Positions 63,828 to 64,000 of a stretch of 64,000 bases of DNA are shown here, one piece after another; positions within the stretch are counted from its first letter, which is position 1, and the number at the start of each line of letters is the position of its first letter. The notes beneath the pieces are model-generated. The model did not search any database. It was given only the letters and a program-made list of their open reading frames with translations, and was not told the origin of the DNA. The position numbers and the translations under genes are program-made. The DNA is from Clostridioides difficile ATCC 9689 = DSM 1296. Lineage in GTDB: Bacteria; Bacillota; Clostridia; Peptostreptococcales; Peptostreptococcaceae. The stretch is from assembly GCF_001077535.1 (NCBI RefSeq), contig NZ_CP011968.1:4030001-4094000 (forward strand), written 5' to 3'.

Positions 63828-63856
63828 ATTTTATCATTTATTCTTATTTCTGTCAA
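63828..63856 (-). promoter_or_regulatory. Promoter of the rpsF operon
   Basis: On the minus strand TTGACA (63851-63856), 17 bases, TAAAAT (63828-63833): a near-perfect sigma-A promoter. Confidence 0.8.
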
Positions 63857-63910
63857 TTTAAATTTTGGACAAAGTTTAGTATAAGGTGAATTATATACTT
63901 TTCAAACAAA

Positions 63911-63936
63911 CAAGGGATGGCAACAACCATCCCTTG
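63911..63936 (-). terminator. Terminator of the gene at the window edge
   Basis: CAAGGGATGG pairs perfectly with CCATCCCTTG, six-base loop; on the minus strand TTTGTTTG follows. It ends the partial gene to its right. Confidence 0.82.
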
Positions 63937-63962
63937 TATTATATATAAGTTATTATTTTTAA

Positions 63963-64000
63963 TTAAGCTTCTACACCCATAGCTTCTTTTAATACAGCTG
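63963..64000 (-). CDS. C-terminal end of an unidentified gene (partial)
   Basis: The last codons read AVLKEAMGVEA and a TAA stop. The remainder lies beyond the window. The end is followed by a strong terminator, which supports a real gene, but eleven residues are too few to name it. Confidence 0.5.
   Translation of the reverse strand, partial: AVLKEAMGVEA

Overview
The window is low-GC Firmicutes chromosome, most probably Clostridioides difficile or a close Peptostreptococcaceae relative. This rests on strong AT bias, GGAGG-type ribosome binding sites, frequent TTG/GTG starts, and the core gene order rpsF-ssb-rpsR / mazG-like-yybS-gdpP-rplI-dnaB / purA, which in Firmicutes lies close to the chromosomal origin. 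There is no insertion sequence, prophage, CRISPR array or rRNA operon. Most genes are on the minus strand and read from the right end leftwards.

Left third (1-24 kb): mostly single genes. These are a phosphoesterase, an epimerase, a HAD phosphatase, a one-cluster ferredoxin, an amidohydrolase with a degenerate metal site, a two-gene SufB/SufC Fe-S module, a MATE exporter, a DUF488 protein, a MerR regulator, a K+(Na+)/H+ antiporter with a TrkA-C tail, an HExxH protease, VOC and GNAT enzymes, a histidine-rich YmaF protein, a pentapeptide-repeat protein, a PhnA/YjdM zinc-ribbon protein, a bacteriocin-associated ABC pair and a PAS-GGDEF-GAF protein.

Middle (24-47 kb): three metabolic islands. 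Island 1 (24.5-30.5 kb) has a PRD/EIIA activator, an Ula-type PTS, a SIS isomerase, a DapA/KDG-aldolase-family lyase and a KDPG aldolase. Island 2 (33.4-38.6 kb) has an EthD-like protein, two small membrane proteins, a zinc-ribbon flavoprotein and an LVIVD-repeat protein, with a divergent LysR regulator; its function is unknown. Island 3 (38.8-47.3 kb) has a cellobiose-type PTS, a GntR repressor with three matching AT-rich operators, a MupG/DUF871 glycosidase-like protein, an amidohydrolase, DgaE- and DgaF-like enzymes and a PfkB kinase. It looks like a route from an imported amino-sugar-acid conjugate to KDPG and then pyruvate plus glyceraldehyde-3-phosphate. Its EIIA gene carries an in-frame stop 16 codons before the expected end.

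Right third (47-64 kb): housekeeping and replication. It holds rlmH, a PTS-EIIC/EAL fusion, walJ-like, a membrane-anchored M1 peptidase, the primosome pair DnaD-like and DnaI-like, four tRNAs (Lys, Glu, Val, Thr), purA, a small unknown gene, dnaB, rplI, gdpP, yybS, mazG-like, rpsR, ssb and rpsF. A dense cluster of about ten DnaA-box-like 9-mers lies between purA and dnaB. I consider this cluster, island 3 with its operators and broken EIIA, the EIIC-EAL fusion, and the LVIVD/EthD island the most interesting parts.
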